NCBI RefSeq assembly: GCF_023715145.1
Contig: NZ_JAMBNP010000005.1
Span: 186,001-250,000, forward strand
Direction of reading: 5' to 3'
Source: Paenibacillus glycanilyticus
Lineage (GTDB): Bacteria; Bacillota; Bacilli; Paenibacillales; Paenibacillaceae
DNA length: 64,000 nucleotides
Positions 18,431 to 25,901 of this stretch are shown here, piece after piece. Every line of letters starts with the position of its first letter. The stretch's first letter is position 1. The position numbers and the translations under genes were made by a program. The notes beneath the pieces were generated by a model. The model had not been told where the DNA came from. It did no database searches and saw only the letters and a list, made by a program, of their open reading frames with translations.

Positions 18431-18967
18431 ATGAACCTAATCGCTTCCTCTTGGAGTACCCCGACATTTAGTTGTGAAGATTTGCAGCCATTCGAAATTG
18501 GCATGGTGCAGGAGCTGTACATGACAAGCGCACCTGTCGCCTTGTGGGACGGGAAAGAGCATGATCCCCGGTATATCGAGCTTTCCTATCATGAAGGCAT
18601 ATTGCCGGAGGGCGGCGTGAAGGAGCGGTTCCGGATTCAGACCATCCGTCTGAAAACAACAGAGGAACTTGTTGGCTTCATCAGCGTCTATCATGGCTAT
18701 CCGCAGATCGATTCCCTGTATTTGGCCATGATGTGCATCAGCGGAGATTTTCAGAATCAGGGCTACGGTCAGGAAGTGATGAAGCATTTTTTGCTAGAGA
18801 TTGGACTGCTTGGTTATTCCGAGGTCCGGGTTAACGTCTCGCTCCGCAATTGGGCAGGTCTTCGCTTCTGGACCAAATCCGGCTTTAACCGGATCAGCGG
18901 GATCTTTGGCGATACAGAATTTGCAGAAGGCAAATTTGCGGATATTGAGCTGATCAACCGATGGTAA
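18431..18967 (+). CDS. GNAT family N-acetyltransferase
   Basis: 178-residue acetyltransferase of the RimJ/GNAT_3-like type. Visible segments are ELVGFISVYHGYPQIDSLYLAMM, then SGDFQNQGYGQEVMKHFL (acetyl-CoA P-loop, about 100-118) and VRVNVSLRNWAGLRFWTKSGF (about 130-150). Substrate cannot be told. A GTGACAGGTGATAC stretch precedes the ATG. fur follows after a regulatory region. Confidence 0.82.
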   Translation: MNLIASSWSTPTFSCEDLQPFEIGMVQELYMTSAPVALWDGKEHDPRYIELSYHEGILPEGGVKERFRIQTIRLKTTEELVGFISVYHGYPQIDSLYLAMMCISGDFQNQGYGQEVMKHFLLEIGLLGYSEVRVNVSLRNWAGLRFWTKSGFNRISGIFGDTEFAEGKFADIELINRW

Positions 18968-18976
18968 GCAAAAATG

Positions 18977-19055
18977 TTGAGAAATATTAGATGTCATTGT
19001 GTAATAATGATAACTATGTTAAGATTATAATTATTCTAAATTATAATCATTCTAA
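18977..19055 (+). promoter_or_regulatory. fur promoter with two tandem PerR boxes
   Basis: TTGAGA at 18977-18982, 17 bases, TGTAAT at 19000-19005 form a good sigma-A promoter. Downstream lie two copies of the PerR consensus TTATAATNATTATAA, each with one mismatch: 19025-19039 (TTATAATTATTCTAA) and 19041-19055 (TTATAATCATTCTAA), 16 bases apart. In B. subtilis fur is repressed by PerR, so peroxide-responsive control of fur is expected here. Confidence 0.8.
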
Positions 19056-19111
19056 ATAAGATTAAAGTACAGCGTATTAATGAAGCACAGGAAAGGCGGG
19101 TGAGCTTTACG

Positions 19112-19585
19112 ATGATCGAGGAACAACTGGAAACGATCAACCGTCAGTTAAGAACAAAAGGTTATAAACTAACTCCGCAGCGGGCAGCAACCGTTCGCGT
19201 ATTGCTGGAGAACGAGAAGGATCATTTGAGCGCGGAGGATGTCTACATGCTGCTTAAACGCAGCAATCCGGATATCGGCCTTGCGACGGTGTATCGTTCT
19301 TTGGAACTTCTGACCGAGCTGCATGTGGTGGAAAAAGTAAATTTTGGCGACGGTGCGACGCGTTACGATCTGCGCAGCAATGATCAGGAACATCACCATC
19401 ATCATCTGATCTGCACCGAATGCGGCACGGTTGAGGAAATTATGGATGACTGGCTGCTTCCGATGGAGAATCGGATTGCCAAGGAGTTTGGATTTAAGGT
19501 GTTGGATCACCGGCTTGATTTTCAAGGGATTTGTAAAGCTTGCAAAAGCAAGGCAAGCGATAACGACCATAAAGCAGTATCTTAA
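19112..19585 (+). CDS. fur: Ferric uptake regulator Fur
   Basis: Fe(II)-responsive repressor of iron uptake genes, about 157 residues from this start. N-terminal winged helix (YKLTPQRAATVRVLLEN; DNA-reading helix in IGLATVYRSLELL), then the metal-binding dimer domain with a HHHHHLICTECGTVEEI stretch and a second Cys pair GICKACKSK that forms the structural zinc site. Overall similarity to B. subtilis Fur rather than PerR or Zur is clear from LLENEKDHLSAEDVY and VVEKVNFGDG. GTG at 19100 is also in frame, but GGTGA eight bases before the ATG at 19112 favours the latter. Confidence 0.94.
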   Translation: MIEEQLETINRQLRTKGYKLTPQRAATVRVLLENEKDHLSAEDVYMLLKRSNPDIGLATVYRSLELLTELHVVEKVNFGDGATRYDLRSNDQEHHHHHLICTECGTVEEIMDDWLLPMENRIAKEFGFKVLDHRLDFQGICKACKSKASDNDHKAVS

Positions 19586-19591
19586 AATAAT

Positions 19592-19632
19592 AAGGAGCCT
19601 TGGGATCGATGAATCGGTCCAAAGGCTCCTTT
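19592..19632. terminator. Bidirectional terminator between fur and the DUF1904 gene
   Basis: AAGGAGCCT stem with AGGCTCCTT complement and a partly paired inner loop (ATCGAT region); T-rich on the fur side and adjacent to the end of the convergent gene. Confidence 0.8.
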
Positions 19633-19640
19633 CTTGTTGT

Positions 19641-19973
19641 TCAAACACACGGCTTGCCGTTAATGTAATAGCTGTCTTCACGGTACGTCCGGAAGGCAAC
19701 CTCCGCTTCATCAATGCCGATTCGGGCAAGATGCGCGGTGACGGCCTGGGCGAACCGGTCCCGGACGGCTTGTCCGCGTTCGAACCAGCCAATTTCAACA
19801 AACGGGTAGGATTGTCCTTCCGCGAGGCCTCCAAAGATTGCGGTCGTATGAAGACATTCCATCGTAAAGTTATCCGTACCGCATTCGCAGATGTCTGCGA
19901 GTTCCTCCGCTAGCGCAAGGCTTACGGTTGTCAGCTTCTCTGCGGGTACCCCGCGAAATAATAACTGCGGCAT
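19641..19973 (-). CDS. DUF1904 family protein
   Basis: 110-residue protein starting MPQLLFRGVPAEKL, resembling the DUF1904 family of Bacillota. The predicted pattern (short strand, helix with ALAEELADIC, strand FGGL..SYPFVEIGWFERG, helix, strand VAFRTY..SYYINGKP) is like the tautomerase/MIF fold, but the N-terminal Pro catalytic position is uncertain and no activity is known. ATG follows AGGAGGAAAC. It converges on fur and has a strong hairpin upstream. Confidence 0.72.
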   Translation of the reverse strand: MPQLLFRGVPAEKLTTVSLALAEELADICECGTDNFTMECLHTTAIFGGLAEGQSYPFVEIGWFERGQAVRDRFAQAVTAHLARIGIDEAEVAFRTYREDSYYINGKPCV

Positions 19974-20025
19974 ATGTTTCCTCCTCTATGAAGCCATGTT
20001 TACTTCGCATGCATGTGCGAAACAA

Positions 20026-20074
20026 AAGATCACACAACCCACCTGGCATAGGCAGGTGGGTTGTGTGATCTTTC
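20026..20074. terminator. Long perfect hairpin, probable terminator
   Basis: A perfect 21-bp stem (AAAGATCACACAACCCACCTG and complement) with a seven-base loop. It lies downstream of the cyclase gene on the minus strand and ends in TTTTGTTT there. Confidence 0.8.
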
Positions 20075-20243
20075 TTGCATCAAAACGCTGCCTATCCATT
20101 AGATTACCTTGACCGGGCAAGCGATTGCAATGGATTCCTCCTGATAGGCGGTTGCGGAAGCGGCTGTTCTTGCGTTATCGTTGGAGACAAGCGTAATCGG
20201 CTGCGCGATCCTTAGGGGAGGCAGCCGGCACAAGCAATAGAAA

Positions 20244-22118
20244 TCAGCTGTACTTAAGCCAAATATTGCTAAGGGCGAGAAGCGGCCAAATGTAATTGTT
20301 GCTGGCATAATGGGCGTAGACGCTGCCGGGCAGCGCTCCGCCGGTCGGATACGTATAGGTCCAGTCATGGCGGTCAAGGGAATGCAGCAGAGCTTCTACG
20401 CCACGCTCCAAGGCCGGAGTAGGCTTTGGCAGCGCGGCAGTTAATCCGTCCAGCGCCCAGGCGGTTTGGGAAGGCGTGCTGTAGTTTAAAGGGACGTAAC
20501 GCCTGACTTTGTCGCTAATGCAGGATTCGCCCCAGCCGCCATCTTCATTTTGAACTTTCAGCAGCCAGTCTACGCCTTTCTTGATTGCCGGATGGTCATC
20601 CGCAATGCCGACAGCCGTCAACCCTTGAATAGCGGCGCTTGTGCCATGTACATAAGTAATGCCCCATCTGCCGTACCAGCTTCCGTTGCTTTCCTGCTGA
20701 GACAGGATCCAGCGTATCGTCGACTCGATCCAGCTGTTGCTGAGGTTCATGCCAAGCTCCTGCCCAAGAAACTGCAGCGTTCTTGAGGTCAGGTCGACGG
20801 TTGAGGGATCAACGGCTATGTCCTTGGCTCCTTCAAAAGCAAAGAAATTGATCGGCAGCCAGGAGCCCTCCCGTTCAAAGGCCGGCCAGCCCCCGTTATC
20901 GTTGCGCATCGTCAGCACCCAGTTCAGTCCGCGCTGCCAGTCTGCCAGAAGCTCCGGTGTACGGGAGCTGTAAGGCTGAATGGCGCGAAGAGCGGCGGTT
21001 GTATCATCCACATCCGGATAAAGGGTATTTACATTGGAGAAGCCCCAGCCTCCTGCAGGCGTACCGGGATTGCGAATGGCCCAGTCTCCAAGCTGGGTTT
21101 GCTGCCTTTGGCGGAGATAGGTTCCTGCGTTCTCGAGTGCGGTCGAGGTCGGATTTACTCCGGCTTTGCGCAGGGCATGAACAAGCATGGCGGTATCCCA
21201 TACTTCGGAAGAAGCAATCTGAACATGCCTGTTTGTGCACACGACGGACCGGATGCCGGTTACCATGCGGTGGATTAGAGGCGAGCTTGGCGAATAGCCT
21301 AGCATAAGCAGAGCCAGAATCATAAACATGGTAGCCGTGGTGTACGTCAGCAGCGTACCGTCCGGCTCGAGCCGGTCGAACAGAAATTGAACCGCTTTTT
21401 CCTGCGGAGTAGGCGATTCGAACGGAAGCAGCTCCGACAAGGACAGCGATCCGACCAAGGTGGCGAGAGCGGCTATCCAAGGAGAATCATTCTCGAACCG
21501 CTTCGAGCTGCTTGTGAATAAATCGGACAGATCAGGCATGGTGGCGCTGGGCTGCACGAATCCGGCATTAGCCAGCATAATGATCGGCACGATATGTACA
21601 CGGGCATGCCCGGACAGGGAGAACAGATCAATTCCGATACCATGCTTGGAGAAAAAGACCTCCAAAGGAATACGCATCGATTTCGGCCATTTCGCCTGCC
21701 CAGACGCAGCGAGAATGGCCTGTGTCAGAAGAGAACGGATCTTGGACAAGCCGCCTTGGCTCAGAATGAATTGTTTGGCTAATTGCAGACGCGGATCCGA
21801 TTTGTTCAAATAACCGGAGTAGAGAAGCGCAAAATAAGCTTCGGCGGTCGCGTCCAGGTTACCGCCTTCTTCGTCCGGGTATATTTTCCACGCGCCGTTA
21901 GAAAGCTGCCTGGTTAGAATCCGATTGGCAATTTGCCGGATGAGGGCTTCTTCTTGACTATGGCCAAGCAGCCGAAGAATAATGATAAAATAACTGTCCG
22001 GCATGGTGCCGGAATCAAAGCAAAGGCGCCATGCGCCGTCAGGGGATTGTAGCTGCAGAAGCTCATTGCGCATTTGTTCGATTTTCGCGCGGATCTGATT
22101 CATATCCATGGCTCGCAT
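20244..22118 (-). CDS. shc: Squalene-hopene / sporulenol-type terpene cyclase
   Basis: Class II terpene cyclase, 624 residues. The protonating DXDD motif is present as YPDVDDTTAAL (about residue 370). Several QW-type repeats (e.g. QLSNGAWKIYPDEEGG, NDNGGWPAFERE, QQESNGSWYGRWG, QNEDGGWGES) stiffen the alpha-barrel fold. Family members make hopanoids from squalene or, in Bacillus, sporulenol from tetraprenyl-beta-curcumene; this sequence alone does not separate them. N-terminal half is more diverged. The ATG at 22118 has AAAGGA just upstream; other in-frame ATGs follow within 15 bases. No squalene synthase genes are nearby. Confidence 0.87.
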   Translation of the reverse strand: MRAMDMNQIRAKIEQMRNELLQLQSPDGAWRLCFDSGTMPDSYFIIILRLLGHSQEEALIRQIANRILTRQLSNGAWKIYPDEEGGNLDATAEAYFALLYSGYLNKSDPRLQLAKQFILSQGGLSKIRSLLTQAILAASGQAKWPKSMRIPLEVFFSKHGIGIDLFSLSGHARVHIVPIIMLANAGFVQPSATMPDLSDLFTSSSKRFENDSPWIAALATLVGSLSLSELLPFESPTPQEKAVQFLFDRLEPDGTLLTYTTATMFMILALLMLGYSPSSPLIHRMVTGIRSVVCTNRHVQIASSEVWDTAMLVHALRKAGVNPTSTALENAGTYLRQRQQTQLGDWAIRNPGTPAGGWGFSNVNTLYPDVDDTTAALRAIQPYSSRTPELLADWQRGLNWVLTMRNDNGGWPAFEREGSWLPINFFAFEGAKDIAVDPSTVDLTSRTLQFLGQELGMNLSNSWIESTIRWILSQQESNGSWYGRWGITYVHGTSAAIQGLTAVGIADDHPAIKKGVDWLLKVQNEDGGWGESCISDKVRRYVPLNYSTPSQTAWALDGLTAALPKPTPALERGVEALLHSLDRHDWTYTYPTGGALPGSVYAHYASNNYIWPLLALSNIWLKYS

Positions 22119-22236
22119 TCATTCCTTTACTGCGATGATATTGCTGCTTGTAATGTATATGCGGCAGCAAGCGGGGAAAAGAAGATGCCGCGCAACTTTC
22201 AAGAGCACTACCATGACGAGAGGAGATGTAAGTCAG

Positions 22237-22584
22237 ATGCATGACATTACGATTGATTTGTACAGAAATTGGATTGATACGGTGAAGGAAGTGTTCCGCG
22301 GCTCCGGAAACCCGCTGCCGGGGGATTTGAGCGACACGGAGGTTGCCATTCGGTATTTCCGCCAGACCGCGCCTAGCGATGAAGAGGCAGCGGCACAGCA
22401 GCAACAAAACGAAGAGAGGCTTCGCGGCTTGCAGCAGACGATAATGGATAACTTCGAAACGGTTATTCTGCCGGATATTCGGAATCGCACGCGCTACAAG
22501 GGAGATCGTTTCTGTTTCCAGTGGGTGTACAACAACGGCGAGCATATCATTGAGGAGTATTCGTCTTACCGCATTCCGTTATAA
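22237..22584 (+). CDS. Conserved hypothetical protein
   Basis: 115-residue soluble protein not recognised. It opens MHDITIDLYRNWIDTVKEVF, has a Gln/Glu-rich stretch (EEAAAQQQQNEERLRGLQQ, likely helical) and ends with FCFQWVYNNGEHIIEEYSSY. The frame is open upstream to 22108, but GAGAGGAGATG at 22219-22229 supports this ATG. It is divergent from the cyclase gene and ends inside a terminator. Confidence 0.65.
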   Translation: MHDITIDLYRNWIDTVKEVFRGSGNPLPGDLSDTEVAIRYFRQTAPSDEEAAAQQQQNEERLRGLQQTIMDNFETVILPDIRNRTRYKGDRFCFQWVYNNGEHIIEEYSSYRIPL

Positions 22585-22620
22585 AAAAGAGGCTGACCCT
22601 TCAAAGGGCAGCCTCTTTTT
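22584..22620. terminator. Bidirectional terminator
   Basis: AAAAAGAGGCTG / CAGCCTCTTTTT stem with a paired inner CCCTT/AAGGG; overlaps the last base of the preceding stop codon and serves the convergent DUF6509 gene too. Confidence 0.9.
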
Positions 22621-22623
22621 CGT

Positions 22624-22923
22624 TTATTGCTCATCCGCTTCCTTATAGTGCTCCGCGCAGAAGGCAAGCAGCTCCTGCTCTTCCTCTTCTTCTAATTCGA
22701 AGTCGAGCAGCTTCTCGGTTACCCGTTCAATCAGCTCATGCTTGATCAGACGGCCGCCGCCCTCCTCTTCGCTGTAAACAGCCCGGATATAAACGCCGTT
22801 CTTCGAATACAGTTCATCCTCTTCGTCCAAATCGATATCAACCAGGAACTCGTAACGGCGTCCGGTTAAGATGCCGAACGGATCCTTAACAAACTCTACA
22901 CTGTAGCTTGTAATCTCAAGCAT
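22624..22923 (-). CDS. DUF6509-like acidic protein
   Basis: 99-residue very acidic protein (MLEITSYSVEFVKDPFGILTGRR...; many Glu in the C-terminus, ELEEEEEQELLAF). It resembles the DUF6509 family of Bacillales, some members of which carry a misleading pullulanase label. No function known. An ATG at 22932 is in frame but directly abuts AAAGGA, so 22923 with normal spacing is preferred; it then starts five bases after the stop of the pseudouridine synthase gene and shares its transcript. Confidence 0.68.
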   Translation of the reverse strand: MLEITSYSVEFVKDPFGILTGRRYEFLVDIDLDEEDELYSKNGVYIRAVYSEEEGGGRLIKHELIERVTEKLLDFELEEEEEQELLAFCAEHYKEADEQ

Positions 22924-22928
22924 GGTTA

Positions 22929-23888
22929 TCATCCTTTGCTTCTTCTGTCTGGTTTGGCCGTCTCGCTCCGGAACGGATTGTAGAACTGCTTGGGTATGCC
23001 GGTATCGAATTTCAGCAGCTCCCCGGTTACCGGATGCTCAAAGGCAAGAATACGGGCATGAAGGCCGAGACGTCCGATGGGCTTGGTCTGGGAGCCGTAT
23101 TTTTTGTCGCCTGCGATAGGATGGCCGATATCCTGCATATGAACGCGGATTTGGTTCTTGCGTCCGGTCTCCAGGTGAACCTCCATAAGGGAGAAGGCTT
23201 TTCCGGCCTGCAGCAGCTTATAGTGAGTTACCGCGTGCTGTCCGTCGTTCGGATGCGGGCTGGAATACATCCGCAGCGTCTTGCTTTCTTTCAGCCAGGA
23301 AGAGACGGTGCCTTCCTTCCGCTTTACCTCGCCTTCCACAAGCGCGACATAAGAGCGCTCCTTCACGATCGTCTGCCATTCTTCCTGCAGCTTCTGCTGC
23401 ACGGCTTCGCTCTTTGCGAACATCAGCACGCCGGAAGTATCCCGGTCGAGGCGGTGAACGATAAAGATCCGGCTCTTCGGATCGTCTTCGCGAACATGAG
23501 CCATGAGCTGGCGGTAGGCGGTCAGATCCGTTTCTTTGTCTGTGGCGATGGTTAGAAGACCCGCGTCTTTGCTCGCCACAATCACATGATCGTCCTCGTG
23601 CAGAATGGTTAGCCCGATGAGGGGAATCTTCTCTTTCTCCCGTTCCTTGCGGATCATAACCGTTTGTCCCGGCTGAAGCGGGTAGTTATATTTCGTCTCA
23701 ACGTGGTCGTTAACGTATACTTGTCCATGCGCCAGCAGCGATTTGACCGAATTGCGGCCCTGATTCAGATGAGCCAGCAAAAAGGCGAGCAGCTCAGACG
23801 CCTCGGTAACGGCAAACGATTTGTTTGGCACCGCACTTTTGGAAGGGCTGCTTTTAGCCGAGCCGGGGCTGTATGGTTTTTTTGACAT
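22929..23888 (-). CDS. RluA-family pseudouridine synthase
   Basis: Converts uridine to pseudouridine in rRNA or tRNA; 319 residues. N-terminal S4-type RNA-binding region (about 30-90; RNSVKSLLAHGQVYVNDH), catalytic motif HRLDRDTSGVLMFA with the essential Asp (about 150), then LVEGEV, HLETGRKNQIRVHM and GDKKYG typical of RluA/RluD. The ATG at 23888 follows GGAGGAA; an upstream ATG at 23915 lies before this site. Which uridine is modified cannot be told. An extended -10 (TGGTATAGT, minus strand, near 24029-24037) may be its promoter. Confidence 0.9.
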   Translation of the reverse strand: MSKKPYSPGSAKSSPSKSAVPNKSFAVTEASELLAFLLAHLNQGRNSVKSLLAHGQVYVNDHVETKYNYPLQPGQTVMIRKEREKEKIPLIGLTILHEDDHVIVASKDAGLLTIATDKETDLTAYRQLMAHVREDDPKSRIFIVHRLDRDTSGVLMFAKSEAVQQKLQEEWQTIVKERSYVALVEGEVKRKEGTVSSWLKESKTLRMYSSPHPNDGQHAVTHYKLLQAGKAFSLMEVHLETGRKNQIRVHMQDIGHPIAGDKKYGSQTKPIGRLGLHARILAFEHPVTGELLKFDTGIPKQFYNPFRSETAKPDRRSKG

Positions 23889-23988
23889 AACGAATGTTCC
23901 TCCTGCTTTGTCCAAATATAAGAACGTATACGTCGTTTTTTATATACTGTGCTTATATTTCATTCGCGAAACGTTTGCTGCCCTTCCC

Positions 23989-24013
23989 AAGGATGGCGCA
24001 GCCGTTTACGCTT
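23989..24013 (+). repeat. 25-bp dispersed repeat, copy A
   Basis: Matches the segment at 27834-27858 at 24 of 25 bases (AAGGAT versus AAGGAC, then GGCGCAGCCGTTTACGCTT). The core contains a small inverted repeat GGC-GCA-GCC (CGGC-GCA-GCCG in copy B). It lies in the spacer between the divergent pseudouridine synthase and HtrA-like genes. Confidence 0.75.
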
Positions 24014-24224
24014 GGCTTGACTGCTATCACTATACCATGACAAGCCTGGCAAATTCTACGCGGGAAGGCTTCATATTCCGTTCATGTTGAGCCGATATAA
24101 TGGGGGTTGGTATTATTACCCTATGAAACCATTTTCATAGACAAACGCAGGTAGATAGTGGTACGATTATTAAATCTATCATTATCACTGGTAATACAGT
24201 AAGAATTTGGGGGAAATGGTAAAC

Positions 24225-25772
24225 GTGAAAAGAAAATTAGCCTATACTTTGTTAAGTCCGCTGCTTGCGGCAGGGCTCTTGCTCTCTCCTCTGGCTGCTC
24301 CGCAGCAAACGGCAGCGGCAGCTGCTCCTGTTAAGCTGGCTGCCACAGCCAAGGCGTCCGTTATCAGCGTCTACGTCGATGATAAGAAACTTTCGGTCTC
24401 CGCAGCTCCTTACACGAAGAACGGCGTAACCTTCGTGCCGATGCGCGAGCTGTTCAAAGCTCTCGATGCTTCGGTAACCTGGGAAGCGAAGGCGCAAACG
24501 ATTATTGTGCGCAAAGATTTCACGTCCATCACGTTAACGATCGGCAATAAGACCGCGCTCATCAACGGCAAATCGGTAAAGCTGGATGCAGCGCCCGAGA
24601 TAAAGAACAATACGACCTTTGTTCCGGCCCGTTTTGTTGCGGAGTCGCTTGGCGGCAAAGTGAAATGGGATAACGCGAAGCAATCCGTGCGCATCACAAC
24701 GGAAGAATACGAATTCCAGCAGGAATACGAGGAATACCAGGAGCAGTTGAATAACCGTCCGAAATATACGCCAAAACAAATCGTCGACATGTACGATGAC
24801 AGCGTTGTGACAATTACAACGAATAAAGCGCTTGGCAGCGGCATCGTCATTGATGACCGTTATGTACTGACGAATTACCATGTGATTCAGGATGCTTCCT
24901 CCGCAACGATAACGACGGTTAGTGGCGATGAGCTTAAAGTTTCCGGTGTCGTTGCTTCCAGCAAGAACAATGATTTGGCCATTGTCCAAACAGAAGATCC
25001 GATCGGCGCAACGCCGGTTGAGGTCGGATACAGCAGCCTGAACGTGAAAAAAGGCGACAAGGTTGTTGCAATCGGAAGTCCGCTTGGTCTTCAAAATACG
25101 GTATCTGACGGCCTGATCAGCAATATCGTCTATGTTGGCGGTACCCGTTACATACAGACCAGCGCTCCCATCGACCATGGCAGCTCCGGCGGCGCGCTGT
25201 TTAGCGAATATGGCGAGCTGATCGGAATTACATCCGCAGGTTATACCTCGCAGGCTGATTTGAACTTTGCGGTATCATCGCTGTACGCGTCGATTCTGAT
25301 GGAGGATCTTCCGGAGAAGCCTGCCGCTACTGTGAAATTCTTGGATCCAACCTTGCCGGATACGCTTGTTGGCGTATCGAACGAGAAGATTGCGGAACTG
25401 CTGAAAGATCAGTTCGGCTCGCTTGATTACGAGCAAGGAACGGCAGCATTGAGCAACTGGAAGGTTACCCGCGATTCGCAGGGCTGGCTGGTTATTACCT
25501 CCGATATTGATCCTGTGTTCTATACTTATTATGGCGGTCAGACGAAAGAGGAGCTCCGTTCCTGGGCGATTAACCTGGCTCACGAGCTTCATCGCATGCT
25601 CCCGAACGAGAAGATCCAATTCCAAATTTATTTCGACCGCGTCTTTGGCTTCGAGCCGCGCGGCTTTGACGCAAGCGAAGTGAAGGCGCTTGGCGACGAG
25701 AAATGGCAGGTCCGCTTCCCGGTTCTGGATATGCAGTTTAAAGATCAGCTTTATATTGATTTAAGGGACTAA
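24225..25772 (+). CDS. Secreted HtrA/trypsin-like serine protease with stalk (copper-amine-oxidase N-like) domain
   Basis: About 515 residues. A signal peptide (KRKLAYTLLSPLLAAGLLLSPLAAP, cleavage after the Ala-rich run) is followed by the copper amine oxidase N-terminal-like stalk domain (about 45-165; VTFVPMRELFKALDASVTWE and TTFVPARFVAESLGGKVKWD), an acidic linker (EYEFQQEYEEYQEQ), a trypsin-like domain with the triad His (TNYHVIQD, about 219), Asp (NNDLAIVQ, about 250) and Ser (HGSSGGALF, about 322), and a 170-residue C-terminal region without the PDZ of HtrA. GTG at 24225 has GGGGGA ten bases before; ATG at 24216 is too close. Probably a cell-envelope quality-control protease. Confidence 0.85.
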   Translation: MKRKLAYTLLSPLLAAGLLLSPLAAPQQTAAAAAPVKLAATAKASVISVYVDDKKLSVSAAPYTKNGVTFVPMRELFKALDASVTWEAKAQTIIVRKDFTSITLTIGNKTALINGKSVKLDAAPEIKNNTTFVPARFVAESLGGKVKWDNAKQSVRITTEEYEFQQEYEEYQEQLNNRPKYTPKQIVDMYDDSVVTITTNKALGSGIVIDDRYVLTNYHVIQDASSATITTVSGDELKVSGVVASSKNNDLAIVQTEDPIGATPVEVGYSSLNVKKGDKVVAIGSPLGLQNTVSDGLISNIVYVGGTRYIQTSAPIDHGSSGGALFSEYGELIGITSAGYTSQADLNFAVSSLYASILMEDLPEKPAATVKFLDPTLPDTLVGVSNEKIAELLKDQFGSLDYEQGTAALSNWKVTRDSQGWLVITSDIDPVFYTYYGGQTKEELRSWAINLAHELHRMLPNEKIQFQIYFDRVFGFEPRGFDASEVKALGDEKWQVRFPVLDMQFKDQLYIDLRD

Positions 25773-25790
25773 TTTATTACTCATACGAGA

Positions 25791-25844
25791 AAGAGGCTTG
25801 CCGAAGGGAGATTTATGCTCCCGGCGGCGAGCCTCTTCTTTTTT
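25791..25844 (+). terminator. Rho-independent terminator after the HtrA-like gene
   Basis: AAGAGGCTTGCCG / CGGCGAGCCTCTT with an inner GGGAG/CTCCC stem and a T-run (CTTTTTT). Confidence 0.88.
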
Positions 25845-25901
25845 GCCCGCGTTTTCGGTACAATAGGAGTCACTTGCATGAGAGTAGAAAGAGGTACCGT
25901 G

